Source: Staphylococcus xylosus NJ
GTDB lineage: Bacteria; Bacillota; Bacilli; Staphylococcales; Staphylococcaceae
Length of the DNA stretch: 64,000 nt
NCBI RefSeq assembly: GCF_000338275.1
Contig: NZ_ANMR01000007.1
Span: forward strand, 1-64,000
Direction of reading: 5' to 3'
The position numbers and the translations under genes are program-made. Numbering within the stretch: position 1 is the stretch's first letter; every line of letters starts with the position of its first letter. Of this stretch, positions 47,074-56,820 are shown piece after piece. Below the pieces are notes generated by a model. That model was not told where the DNA came from. It was given only the letters and a program-made list of their open reading frames with translations, and made no database searches.

Positions 47074-47680
47074 CCAAAAAATCCTCCATTTACAGCGATT
47101 GTCCCCAATCACCTTCAATAAATTTAAAAAATTTAAATACCTATATTTAAGATAAATTAAGATTTACAAGATTTACAATTCACTCATCATTTTGAATCAT
47201 TTCGCTATTGTTAAAATTGTGTAAATGAGCATTTGCTTCTATTGGTTAAAAAATCTCATAAATGTTGATTTATCCTTATTTGAAAATAGCACAAAATTTA
47301 CAATCCTACAATTGCATTTACAAATTCTTAATATTACATTTTCGTAAAATTAACAAAATTTTACTACTTTTATTGTTATAAATCATAGTTGCATATTTAG
47401 AAATTGTAACCTATCAGATTGGATTAATTTTAATAACTATTTCATATTAAACTCACCTTAAATATGATTGCATATTTATTATTTGTATTCAACAACTTTT
47501 TTCACTAATTTGCAAATATTTTTATAAATAATTTTAAATACATATACATCCACCATATAATGTTAGGAACAAAAAGAACCCAAGAAACAAACAATCTTCT
47601 CAGGTTCTAAATACGTATTGGCTAACATAATTTATAATACCTATACGTTTATTATTATATTTTTGCAATTACTCATTAAT
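47074..47680. other. 607-bp gap where S. aureus carries vraFG
   Basis: Very AT-rich, with the graS terminator at 47573-47612 and presumably the pit promoter. No trace of vraF or vraG coding sequence in any frame that I can see. Confidence 0.6.
47573..47612 (-). terminator. graXRS terminator
   Basis: AGAACC...AAGAA (from 47576) pairs with TTCT...GGTTCT (to 47610); U5 follows on the minus strand. Confidence 0.75.
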
Positions 47681-48709
47681 TTATATATTTTCAGATAATC
47701 TTGATATCAATTCATTTTGCTTAGGGAAAATAAAATTCATAGTTGTCCCTACTTTCGGTTCTGAAGAAACCGATACATGGATTTTTAACTTTTCTTTCAC
47801 ATGATTGACAAGGTACAAACCAAGCCCAGAAGCTGATGTTTCATTACGATCATTAGTGGAAGTAAAACCTTTTTCAAAAATACGTGGTAAATCTTTAGCA
47901 CTTATCCCTTTACCTTCATCTGTAATTCTAAGAACTGTATGCCCTTGATCGACATAAGCATGAACATGAATTGTACTTTCTTCACTATATTTAACTGCAT
48001 TTGATAAAATTTGTCTAATCATCATTCGACACCATTTAGCATCTGTATATACTTTATAGTCACCTTCAAAATTCAAATCATAGTCAATACCTTTAGACTG
48101 GCTAATATATCGAGTGATTTGTATTTCTTCAATTACAAGACGTTTTAGTGCCACATGTTCAAAATACATATCTTTATTTTGTGACTCTAAGCGAGTTAAA
48201 AATAACTGCCTATCTAACATGTCGTTTATTCGTGTCCATTCATATAAAAGCGCATTTTTTCTAGTAGTGTCTTGTTCTTTTTCTATTAATAGTTTCATTG
48301 CTGTTACAGGTGTTTTAATATCATGTACAAAATCTGTTAATGATGCTTCAGTAGATTGAATTTGCTTTTGCTGACGCGTAACTAATGATTTTTGATCGGT
48401 AATTTGGTTGTATAAATAATTAACCATTTCTTGCTGTAACGGCGTATCCGCCAATGATTTATGCTTTAATGCTTCAGGTTCTACATTTTCATCTAAATGC
48501 TTAAAAAATTTAATTTCCTTTAAAAATGTGAACGACAAGAACAATATTGAAATACCTAGATTTAAAATAATAATATAATATGTACTCCCCACACTAATAT
48601 CATAATCTAAATAAGCAATAAGCAGAGTGATAAAGTTTAAGAAAATAAACCATAATATCCAGTATATCCGTGACCTTAAAAAGATATAAACCCATTTAAA
48701 GTTATCCAT
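47681..48709 (-). CDS. graS: Sensor histidine kinase GraS
   Basis: 342 residues, intramembrane-sensing kinase for cationic antimicrobial peptides. Two segments at about 13-33 and 44-63 enclose a short outer loop with Asp35 and Asp37; residue 41, Asp in S. aureus, is Gly. H-box [17 protein letters not shown]-box [12 protein letters not shown]-boxes DEGKGIS and [10 protein letters not shown] are intact. Overlaps graR by eight bases. VraFG, its usual partner, is not downstream. Confidence 0.9.
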   Translation of the reverse strand: MDNFKWVYIFLRSRIYWILWFIFLNFITLLIAYLDYDISVGSTYYIIILNLGISILFLSFTFLKEIKFFKHLDENVEPEALKHKSLADTPLQQEMVNYLYNQITDQKSLVTRQQKQIQSTEASLTDFVHDIKTPVTAMKLLIEKEQDTTRKNALLYEWTRINDMLDRQLFLTRLESQNKDMYFEHVALKRLVIEEIQITRYISQSKGIDYDLNFEGDYKVYTDAKWCRMMIRQILSNAVKYSEESTIHVHAYVDQGHTVLRITDEGKGISAKDLPRIFEKGFTSTNDRNETSASGLGLYLVNHVKEKLKIHVSVSSEPKVGTTMNFIFPKQNELISRLSENI

Positions 48710-49376
48710 GCGCCATATATCCCTTACCTATTTTCGTTTCAATCGCGTCACTCATATCAATATCAGCTAATTTCTTCCTTAAACGATTCACGTTAACCGT
48801 TAATGTATTGTCACTAACGAATGCTTCATCATCCCATAATGCAGTAATCAATGTATCTCTCGTAACAATTTGGTCTTGCTTCTTAACTAGCATTTCTAAA
48901 ATAATCATTTCAGTTTTGGATAAGTAAATTTGTGCTTCATTTTTATTAATACTATCTTTAGACAAATCTAAAGTTGCATCTTGCCAAGTCAGAACTCGCT
49001 TTTCTTCCAAACTAAATTGATATACTCTTCTATAAATTGCTTGTAGTTTAGCAATTAATATACTCGTGTTAAATGGCTTTTGAACATAATCATCTGCTCC
49101 CAATTCCATACTCATCACATGATCCATTGGATTGTCTCTCGACGATAAGAATAATATTGGCGTATTAGATGTTTCTCTAATCTTTCTAGTCCAGTAAAAA
49201 CCGTCATATTTAGGTAGTTTCACATCCATAATAACAATAGCAGGGTTAACTGCTTCAAATTTAGCTAATACGTCATTAAAATCATCAATACCATAAATTT
49301 TAAAATCCCATTGCTCTAATTCTTCACTTAATTCTTTAAATAATGTCATATCATCTTCTACTAATAAAATATCCAC
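48702..49376 (-). CDS. graR: Response regulator GraR
   Basis: 224 residues, OmpR type: receiver with VEDD and phosphorylation site in [13 protein letters not shown] (Asp about 51), KPF, then winged helix (about 130-222, [15 protein letters not shown]). GTG start at 49376 behind GTGGTGA. Controls dlt, mprF and vraFG in S. aureus; the first two are outside this window. Confidence 0.92.
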   Translation of the reverse strand: MDILLVEDDMTLFKELSEELEQWDFKIYGIDDFNDVLAKFEAVNPAIVIMDVKLPKYDGFYWTRKIRETSNTPILFLSSRDNPMDHVMSMELGADDYVQKPFNTSILIAKLQAIYRRVYQFSLEEKRVLTWQDATLDLSKDSINKNEAQIYLSKTEMIILEMLVKKQDQIVTRDTLITALWDDEAFVSDNTLTVNVNRLRKKLADIDMSDAIETKIGKGYMAHG

Positions 49377-49392
49377 GTTATCACCACTTTAT

Positions 49393-50310
49393 CTATTTAG
49401 TATATTTTATGTCTTCCCCAGACCGAATTCTCCCGTTAAAATGCTTAATTCGACAATCTATCTCGAAACCTCTCATCATCAAACCTTGAAATGGAGACTG
49501 AATTAAATAATACACCGGCCAAACTAATTTAGGTATATAATCATATAAATGTACTACTACAGTTTGCGTATTTTTGAGTCTACGAAATTCTAACTTACCT
49601 TGTTTCAATAAATTAGGTTTAACTAATGTACCACCCACTAAATGTAATGAAATGATGTCTTCTTCTATTTGCATTTTATGAAAAACAAGAATAGGCTTAG
49701 TCTTATCTTTAAGGTATATTATATAATCCTCATCTTCTTTGTATGTGTGTAGTAATGTGCCTTTAGTTTCATTCAACCATTTAAAATAATATTCAACCAT
49801 TTGTTCTAGTGTCCAATTCATAGGAAGCTGCATGCTTAGAGCACTACGAACATCATCGTATTTAGAAGATTGAAGTTCCACCGATACATGTGGACGCGAT
49901 ACAGTTGTTTCTGTTTTTTCCACAAAAACACCATATGACGACAAACGTTGGATGGTTTCATAATCAAATCTACTTCCACTAATATAAATAATTTTACTTA
50001 TACCATTTTTAGCAGCTGCCCGACCAAAGTTATCTGCAGCGATTAAATTCAAATCTCTTGCTGTGGCTTGTGTTAATTTTGCAGAGTGTTTAGTGGGATC
50101 CAAATAATAGATGGCTATATCTATACATTCCATCGCTGATAACACATCCATATAATTATAAATATCTTTCTTTAACCATGTCACTTCTTTAAAGTCTTCT
50201 TCTTTAGGATATTTTGATAATGTATATAAATTAGCCTCATTTTTTATATGTTGGATTAAATTTTTACCTATATAGCCTGTGACACCTGCCAATAAAATGT
50301 TAGGTTTCAT
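49393..50310 (-). CDS. graX: GraX, NAD-dependent-epimerase-like auxiliary protein
   Basis: 305 residues with Rossmann loop GVTGYIGKNL. In S. aureus GraX modulates the GraRS signal. TARDLNLIAADNFGRAAAKN and the closing DYIPKLVWPVYYLIQSP match GraX. ATG 50310 (MKPNILL) is seven bases from GGAAG; ATG 50316 is too near. First gene of graX-graR-graS, 16 bases before graR. Confidence 0.9.
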   Translation of the reverse strand: MKPNILLAGVTGYIGKNLIQHIKNEANLYTLSKYPKEEDFKEVTWLKKDIYNYMDVLSAMECIDIAIYYLDPTKHSAKLTQATARDLNLIAADNFGRAAAKNGISKIIYISGSRFDYETIQRLSSYGVFVEKTETTVSRPHVSVELQSSKYDDVRSALSMQLPMNWTLEQMVEYYFKWLNETKGTLLHTYKEDEDYIIYLKDKTKPILVFHKMQIEEDIISLHLVGGTLVKPNLLKQGKLEFRRLKNTQTVVVHLYDYIPKLVWPVYYLIQSPFQGLMMRGFEIDCRIKHFNGRIRSGEDIKYTK

Positions 50311-50431
50311 AATCATACTTCCTTTGTATTAGTTTATCTCAACATAAATATGTCCTAGTAATATCACGCTAATGATGTTAAGTTATACTATAACTAGGCA
50401 TTAGCAAAATAGAAATAAGGAGTGGACATAC

Positions 50432-50938
50432 ATGGTTCATCAAATACGTGAAATCGGTATCAATGATGTAGATCCATTTGTTAAATTATTAACGACAATT
50501 TATGATGAATCTGATTATTTAATCTACAATCCAGGGGAATACGCACCTTCTAATAACGATGCGCTTTCAAACCTAGAGCACTATATTACATCGCCTTCCA
50601 ATGCCATTTATATCGCTGAAAATAACGGCGAACTCGTCGGCTTTGCAATCGTAACGACAGAAAATTTTGAACGCACACGTCATGAAGCTCATTTTTCAAT
50701 GGGCGTCATTAGACACTACAGAGAAAAAGGCCTCGGCCAATCTTTAATTAATTCTGTAGATGCATGGTGCTTAAATCATAACATTCGTCGTATAGAAGCA
50801 ACAGTAGTACCTGAAAATACTACAGCTGTTGAATTATTTAAAACTGCGGGTTATCAAATAGAAGGAGAACTTCGTGATAAATTATACATCGACGGTAGGT
50901 ATTACAACAAATATGTAATGGCCAAGTTATTATTTTAA
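50432..50938 (+). CDS. GNAT acetyltransferase
   Basis: 168 residues. Acetyl-CoA loop YREKGLGQSLINSVDAW and motif B VVPENTTAVELFKTAGYQIEGELRDKL are typical of RimI/SpeG-like proteins. Substrate unknown. Divergent from graX with 121 bp between starts; RBS AAGGAG. Confidence 0.85.
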   Translation: MVHQIREIGINDVDPFVKLLTTIYDESDYLIYNPGEYAPSNNDALSNLEHYITSPSNAIYIAENNGELVGFAIVTTENFERTRHEAHFSMGVIRHYREKGLGQSLINSVDAWCLNHNIRRIEATVVPENTTAVELFKTAGYQIEGELRDKLYIDGRYYNKYVMAKLLF

Positions 50939-51317
50939 TCTACCTCTAAGCATAATATTTAAACATGTCACACTTATAGTTTAATTATAAATTAACAAGG
51001 ATCCAAATAATAATATTGTCATATAATCATTTAGATATAGAAATTTAAAATACCGATGTCGTTTTATAATCATTAATAGTTGACCTCTTTCAACTTTTTA
51101 CTACAATTTTAAAAAGGAGCGGGACAATGAAATCATTATTGAAAATATGATTTCTGTCCCTCTCCTTTTTTTATAACTGGAATGTAGTCAATTTTTGAAA
51201 TTAAATTAATGATTATACTATATGCGTTTAGCTCAGCCTCATATTAAGACTGTCGCAATCTAAAATTACTAACATTACATTATAAGATACAAATAACACT
51301 TCATATATTCTTATTAT
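50939..51317. other. Intergenic stretch between convergent genes
   Basis: Contains a strong hairpin at 51111-51170; otherwise AT-rich without a gene. Confidence 0.6.
51111..51170. terminator. Long bidirectional terminator
   Basis: AAAAAGGAG-C-GGGACA-AT-GAAATCAT (51111-51136) pairs with ATGATTTC-TGTCCC-T-CTCCTTTTT (51147-51170); small bulges only, with T and A tracts both sides. Confidence 0.9.
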
Positions 51318-52349
51318 TTAATAAGGGTTTAATTCGACTCCATTAGGATTCGTCGTTTCTTCACTAACATTTGTTTCAACACCTGATGAACTTGTATTTC
51401 TACTTAAAAACCTTAGAACATCTTTCATATTTTGTTGTGATTCTGGTAAATCCATATGGAATTGGTATTGGTGTCTCAAATTATGGGAGCCATCATAAAA
51501 TAATTTATCCACCGGAATATCCATCGATTTCAGCTTTTTATAAAATGATATATTTTGACTATAAAATGGATCTGCGTCACCTACAGATAAAAACGTTGGC
51601 GGGTAATCTTTGGTAACCTGATTTATCGTAGACATCTCACTAATATATTTAAATTGCTGTTCCCAATCTCGTTTTCCTGTATAACTTTCCATAAAAAGTT
51701 GTATCCTTGGAAACTCAGTAGCTTTTACTGTTTTCATGTCATAAAAACCACCGAAAAATATTGCTGCCTTCAATTGATTTGCCTCAAATTGTTGTTCGAA
51801 TGACATATCTTCTCTTAATGATTTATTTGTTTGAATTGCCGTGTATTGGCTAGATAGCTGTGCACCAGCAGAGTCCCCTCCGAAAATAACTTGATCAAAA
51901 TCCATTGGTAATTCATGCTTATTACGTTTTATAAATTTTACAGCTTGATCAATTTGGTGTAGCTGCGTTGGATATTTATTATCTGGTGCAAGTGCATAAT
52001 TAATATTTACAACAATATAGCCTTGCTCAGCGATTTTGGATAATAGTGGATTCTTATATTGTTTATCTCCCGCTATAAAGCCACCACCATGCATCCAAAA
52101 AATTACGGGCAACTTATTATCCGAATCTAATTCAGTTGGTGTTAATATGTCTAGTCTACTATTAGGCATACCAGTACCATAAGTTATATTTGTAAATGCA
52201 TTTACATTTTTATTATTAATCTGTACTTTTTCTTTAATTTCTTGTGAATGTTGACGGTCATACTGTTGTTTTAATAACAGAGCAGTCAAGATTGCTACTA
52301 CAATAACAATACTTAAAGTAATTATCGTCCATTTGTGTTTTTTCTTCAT
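51318..52349 (-). CDS. Membrane-anchored alpha/beta hydrolase (esterase)
   Basis: 343 residues. N-terminal anchor about 7-27. Hormone-sensitive-lipase-like: oxyanion motif HGGGF, nucleophile GDSAG, acid Asp in SVGDADPF, His in DGSHNLRHQY. The last 25 residues are polar. Probably displayed outside the membrane. A lipid or ester substrate is likely. RBS AAGGGAAGG. Confidence 0.87.
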   Translation of the reverse strand: MKKKHKWTIITLSIVIVVAILTALLLKQQYDRQHSQEIKEKVQINNKNVNAFTNITYGTGMPNSRLDILTPTELDSDNKLPVIFWMHGGGFIAGDKQYKNPLLSKIAEQGYIVVNINYALAPDNKYPTQLHQIDQAVKFIKRNKHELPMDFDQVIFGGDSAGAQLSSQYTAIQTNKSLREDMSFEQQFEANQLKAAIFFGGFYDMKTVKATEFPRIQLFMESYTGKRDWEQQFKYISEMSTINQVTKDYPPTFLSVGDADPFYSQNISFYKKLKSMDIPVDKLFYDGSHNLRHQYQFHMDLPESQQNMKDVLRFLSRNTSSSGVETNVSEETTNPNGVELNPY

Positions 52350-52493
52350 GCATTACCTTCCCTTTCGAAATGCATTGTACCATAATTAACTATTGCACAG
52401 TAGTGTTTATAAATTATCGAAATTATTAAAAACTCAGCTTGTACAATTTGTACAAACTGAGTTTTTATTTCTTATTTTAATACCATGAATACT

Positions 52494-53561
52494 TTATGCT
52501 ATGAACTTTTTGTTTTGACGTTTTCTGCTATAGTATTTAATTAGTACGCCGATTACCACAACAAGTCCCACAATACCCATTATCGGGTATAAGAAATTAA
52601 TCAAGCCTGCGAAACCTACGAAACTCAAACCGTAAGCTACAACCATTATAACTACGATAAATATATGATATTTTTTACTATATGGTTCTGTAAATCTCGC
52701 AGCAAATGAATACATTAAACCAAGAATTGTATTATACATAACAGCTAACATAATAACTGATAGTATAAGTGCAATCCAAGGGCTTATGTCATTTGCTAAT
52801 GTCAGCATAGGAATATCAGCATCCTTAATCTTTGGAAACTCAGACTGCAATGCAAAGTTAATCAACGCTAATAATATTGTATAAACAATACCTCCAAATA
52901 ATGCCCCAGCTCCGGATACTCTACGTCTAGAAGCATCACCGCCAATAGCAACAATCGTACTAAAGCCTACTGCGAACGCAAGTCCACCATAATTAATTCC
53001 TTTCAATATACCTAACCATAAGCTAGCTTCTGGTACAGTTTCATTTACTTTACCTATCGAAATACTACCATTAAAAAGATAATACGCAGCAATGATTACA
53101 ACCAAAATAATTAAAAATGGTGTAACAATGCCTAATGCTCTAACAATTTTATTAAAATCCATCAATAATGTAATATAAATTGCAATAACCATAATCAATG
53201 CACCTAACCATGTTGGCACATTAAAGCTTTCTTGGAATGTCGATCCTGCTCCAGCAATCATTGTGACTGAAATGCCAAATAAGAAAAAGATAAGCAAATA
53301 ATCTACAAGCTTACTGAACTTATCTCCAAACAAATAGTCTAATGTTGACTCATGGTTTTGCGCATCAAACGCAGTACCAATCTTTGCAACTTGTCGACCT
53401 ATAAAGCCTAATATTAAACCAGAAAGTATAACCCCAATATATGACCATAGGCCATATGGTGAGAAAAATTGCATAACCTCCTGTCCTGTTGAAAAGCCAG
53501 CACCTACAACGATACCGACATAAGCGAAACCAATTTTTATAGCTTCTTTATTCAACCCCAT
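52494..53561 (-). CDS. YkvI-type membrane protein
   Basis: 355 residues, about ten membrane segments. FAYVGIVVGAGFSTGQEVMQFF is the family start; APC-like/LeuT-fold transporter relatives. Substrate unknown. Starts behind GAGGAGG. Confidence 0.82.
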   Translation of the reverse strand: MGLNKEAIKIGFAYVGIVVGAGFSTGQEVMQFFSPYGLWSYIGVILSGLILGFIGRQVAKIGTAFDAQNHESTLDYLFGDKFSKLVDYLLIFFLFGISVTMIAGAGSTFQESFNVPTWLGALIMVIAIYITLLMDFNKIVRALGIVTPFLIILVVIIAAYYLFNGSISIGKVNETVPEASLWLGILKGINYGGLAFAVGFSTIVAIGGDASRRRVSGAGALFGGIVYTILLALINFALQSEFPKIKDADIPMLTLANDISPWIALILSVIMLAVMYNTILGLMYSFAARFTEPYSKKYHIFIVVIMVVAYGLSFVGFAGLINFLYPIMGIVGLVVVIGVLIKYYSRKRQNKKFIA

Positions 53562-53954
53562 GTTATTTTAACCTCCTCATAGTTAACACATTGCATTATT
53601 ATAACTTACTGATTATTTTTTGCAACTACACAATATAAAATTTTACACTTATAATTGCTCTCAACAATAACAAATAAGTTGAATATCGTTTTTAATCATT
53701 CATTATATTCTTTAAATATAACAAACCTTAATGTAGCCATTGCATTTTTATGGTTATCTTAATTTAATTTTTGCAATTTTATACATTACTAAAGCTAGGC
53801 TTCAACAGTGTGTAAAATTGCAAAAAATAAAAGAAAAAGAATCAAAATAAATACACCTTTTAACATGTATATTTCGATTCTTTAATAAATCACTTTAATG
53901 TGTTATTTTGTCAAGTTCTAATAATATGATTACTCAACTATGATAATTTTGTTA
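53562..53954. other. Intergenic stretch
   Basis: ykvI-like promoter region and the terminator of the next gene (53836-53883). No ORF. Confidence 0.6.
53836..53883 (-). terminator. Terminator of TPR-like gene
   Basis: AAAGAATC (53836-53843) and following A/T bases pair with GATTCTTT (53876-53883); U-rich on minus strand. Confidence 0.8.
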
Positions 53955-54455
53955 TTAGTGTGCATTTTTAAAACGATTAAGTTCATTAAAATCAACAACT
54001 ACGTTATCCATACGTTTGGCTGTTTCTTTCAGTACATTACGCGCAACACTGTTAGTTGGGTCCAATTTAAGTATTTGTCTAGAAATTTCAAATGCCTTTT
54101 TATCAGAAATGACTGGTTCAGGAACTGCATGTAATAATAACATTTGTAACAAACTTTTTACTTCTTTGCCCTCAGTAAGTTTTATGGATGACTCTGCATG
54201 GTAATACGCAGAATCTAAAGCACCCTGAAGTTCACTTAATGGATAGACTAATAATAGAAAAGCTAAATCATGCATTTCTGCAGTTTCTTCTACTTTCATC
54301 ATATCTAAAATACATGTATAAAACATAATGTTTTCAGCTTCATGTGCGCTTGAAATGTATACTTCTTCAAATTCCATAAAATCTGTTTGGGACATTAAAC
54401 GTTTGACTGACTCAAATTCGCCGTTTAAGACATGTTTTAATATTAAATCTTTCAT
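53955..54455 (-). CDS. Helical hypothetical protein, TPR-like
   Basis: 166 residues, not recognised. All-helical by eye with amphipathic repeats (AFLLLVYPLSELQGALDSAYYHAESSI; ISRQILKLDPTNSVARNVLKE has the TPR-type end). Soluble, no signal. Good site AGGAGG. Between ykvI-like and dha genes without evident link. Confidence 0.7.
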   Translation of the reverse strand: MKDLILKHVLNGEFESVKRLMSQTDFMEFEEVYISSAHEAENIMFYTCILDMMKVEETAEMHDLAFLLLVYPLSELQGALDSAYYHAESSIKLTEGKEVKSLLQMLLLHAVPEPVISDKKAFEISRQILKLDPTNSVARNVLKETAKRMDNVVVDFNELNRFKNAH

Positions 54456-54610
54456 GGCAATGTCCTCCTAGATATCCAGATTTCTATTACAATTAATTTT
54501 CATTTTACCACAATTCAATTAAATATTCCTATAAAAAAGAAGTTTTTTGTTATATTAGTTGAGAACTTCATTTTAATTTATATTTAACATAGTAAAACAA
54601 ATAACATTAT

Positions 54611-54973
54611 TTAGCCAAACGTTTTATTTAATTCTCCTAAAGTTTCCTCTATGGATTTACCAACTGATAATTGCACAGCTGCAGTAAAACTACCTTCAAC
54701 AATTGGCGCTTCTACTTTTTCAATACGCTGGTTACCTTCATACATTTCAATCGCTAAATCTAAGTTCATTTCAGCAGAACCTATATCATAAAAACACAAT
54801 GCATCATCTGTTAATTCATTTATTAATGCTTGAATATGATCATACGATGTACCAATTTTACCATCAACGCCACCTTGTACAATGACGTTAACATCACCGG
54901 CCATTTGATTTAATAGTGCTTTTGTACCTTCTGCAATTTCTTTACTATGACTAATTACTACTATATTTGTCAT
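54611..54973 (-). CDS. dhaM: Dihydroxyacetone kinase phosphotransfer subunit
   Basis: 120 residues, EIIA-Man-like, single domain (no HPr/EI fusion). The phosphohistidine is at position 9 (VVISHSKEIAEG). Passes phosphate from the PTS to DhaL-bound ADP. Its ATG overlaps the dhaL stop (TAATG). Confidence 0.93.
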   Translation of the reverse strand: MTNIVVISHSKEIAEGTKALLNQMAGDVNVIVQGGVDGKIGTSYDHIQALINELTDDALCFYDIGSAEMNLDLAIEMYEGNQRIEKVEAPIVEGSFTAAVQLSVGKSIEETLGELNKTFG

Positions 54974-55551
54974 TACGAGTCATCTCCAATCAATGCGTTC
55001 AATATATAAACACTACTTTGAGCTCCAGGGTCAACATGTCCTAAGGAATCTTTTTTGAAATATGCCGCTCTACCTTTAGTTGCTTCGATATCTTTTGTTA
55101 AATCTGCGTAGGATTGTAATACATCAATTGTTAATATTTCATCATTTTGTGAAGCTTGGTTTGCACGCTCAATTACATCATACATAGTTTTTTCATTCAA
55201 CGTTACTTTACCTCTTTGAGCAATTGCCTCTGAAAAAGTTTTTAAGAGTTCTTTCAAATTCGAACTTCCTATTTCATCTGATACTACTTGTGACATCTTT
55301 ACAAAACTAAAACCGTATAATGGACCAGAAGCACCACCAATATTAGACATAAGTGTCATACCTGTAGATTTCAATAAACTTTGCATAGAGCTATCATCAA
55401 TATTATCTGGTAACGCTTTGAAACCTCTAACCATGTTCACGCCATGGTCGCCATCACCGATTGCTCTATCTAATTCTGTTAATAATTCTTCTTTTTCTTC
55501 AAACACATCTACTAATTTTAATAATCTTTCTTTTAGTTCAGCGATATTCAT
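54973..55551 (-). CDS. dhaL: Dihydroxyacetone kinase ADP-binding subunit
   Basis: 192 residues, helical barrel holding ADP with Mg: LTELDRAIGDGDHGVNM has the conserved Asp cluster (D-x-D-H-G), and GGASGPLYG plus KGRAAYF and DPGAQSS complete the site. Starts behind AAAGGAGAG, 34 bases after dhaK. Confidence 0.95.
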   Translation of the reverse strand: MNIAELKERLLKLVDVFEEKEELLTELDRAIGDGDHGVNMVRGFKALPDNIDDSSMQSLLKSTGMTLMSNIGGASGPLYGFSFVKMSQVVSDEIGSSNLKELLKTFSEAIAQRGKVTLNEKTMYDVIERANQASQNDEILTIDVLQSYADLTKDIEATKGRAAYFKKDSLGHVDPGAQSSVYILNALIGDDS

Positions 55552-55585
55552 CTATCTTTCTCTCCTTTCAATAATCACTTTATTT

Positions 55586-56551
55586 TTAATGGAAATATAA
55601 ACTTTCTGTTGTTTCAGTTAACGCTTCTAACAATTCTTCTGAAGAAGGTACAAATGTTAATGATAGACCTTGCATATCTAATGCAGTCATGTAATCTCCG
55701 ACTAACCAATGAGTAACCGATTTGCTCTTTTGTTCTAAATTTTCATCGACATATTTTGCAGCGATATTAAGTTCTGACAAAGGCGTTGCCCCCATGCCAT
55801 TGACCATTACGATAAGCTCATCTGATTCAACCTCTTTAAGTAAAACTTGAATTAATCGCTCTACAATTTGATCTACGGGTTCAATTTTTTCTCTAGACAA
55901 TCCTTTTTCACCGTGTATACCTACACCAATTTCCATTTCATCTTCTTCAATATCAAATCCATATTGTCCAGTAGTGGGAACCATAGGTGCTGTTAGTGCC
56001 ATACCAATACTTTTTATTTGAGGTAATAAACCTTCTACTTTTTCTTTTATTTCTGACAATGACAGCCCTTTTTCCGCTAAATGTCCTGCATACTTATGAA
56101 CAATAACTGTACCTGCTACACCTCGACGTTGGGCCTCATCTTCCACTGCAACATCATCTTTTACAACGACAGTTTCTACTTGAATGCCTTCCATTTCTGC
56201 CATTTCCTGAGCCATCTCAAAGTTCATAACATCACCGGCATAGTTTTTTACTATAAGCAATACACCATCGCCATTATCAACAGCTTTTATGGCACTAAGA
56301 ATCTTATCTGGCGTCGGTGAAGTAAATACTTCTCCACAAACTGCAGCGTCTAACATACCATTGGCAACATAACCCGCATGAGCTGGTTCGTGCCCACTTC
56401 CACCACCAGAAACTAAAGAAACTCCTTGTTCTTTTCTATTCTTTCTAACTACGACTGTGTCTGAAATAATTTCTATTTGTTTGTTTGTTTTTGAAAGCCC
56501 GTCCAACATATCATTCAAAAAATTCGTCTTTTGTTTAATTAATTTTTTCAT
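55586..56551 (-). CDS. dhaK: Dihydroxyacetone kinase substrate-binding subunit
   Basis: 321 residues. VSGGGSGHEPAHAGYV and VGIHGEKG hold the substrate pocket, the second with the His that binds dihydroxyacetone covalently. Phosphorylates dihydroxyacetone with DhaL/DhaM. First gene of dhaKLM; RBS AGGAGG. A cre site lies upstream. Confidence 0.96.
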   Translation of the reverse strand: MKKLIKQKTNFLNDMLDGLSKTNKQIEIISDTVVVRKNRKEQGVSLVSGGGSGHEPAHAGYVANGMLDAAVCGEVFTSPTPDKILSAIKAVDNGDGVLLIVKNYAGDVMNFEMAQEMAEMEGIQVETVVVKDDVAVEDEAQRRGVAGTVIVHKYAGHLAEKGLSLSEIKEKVEGLLPQIKSIGMALTAPMVPTTGQYGFDIEEDEMEIGVGIHGEKGLSREKIEPVDQIVERLIQVLLKEVESDELIVMVNGMGATPLSELNIAAKYVDENLEQKSKSVTHWLVGDYMTALDMQGLSLTFVPSSEELLEALTETTESLYFH

Positions 56552-56584
56552 AATAACGACCTCCTATTTAAACTATTCAGTTAT

Positions 56585-56618
56585 AGTATACCCTACACAC
56601 AAATGCAAACGCTAACAT
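56585..56618 (-). promoter_or_regulatory. dhaK promoter region with exact cre site
   Basis: ATGCAAACGCTAACAT (56603-56618) matches WTGNNARCGNWWWCAW at every position. A -10-like TATACT lies at 56585-56590 on the minus strand, so the cre overlaps the expected -35. CcpA repression is predicted. Confidence 0.75.
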
Positions 56619-56725
56619 ATGAATGCTAATTTCATTTGTATGGGAAAAATTAAAACATTACTCATAATTTCTAAAAGTTATTTATAGTAGCAAAGCACTG
56701 TTAGCAAAGATGAGTAAGCGCAAAA

Positions 56726-56755
56726 AAGCACGAGATATAAATGTATCTCATGCTT
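56726..56755 (-). terminator. fhuCBG terminator
   Basis: AAGCACGAGATA and TATCTCATGCTT, one mismatch, U6 on the minus strand; a relative of the GAGACA hairpins. Confidence 0.8.
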
Positions 56756-56820
56756 CCTTGCCTCGGCTTTTTTCAATTTTATAAACACTACGTAAAGCGA
56801 AAATTTTACACTTAAATAAA

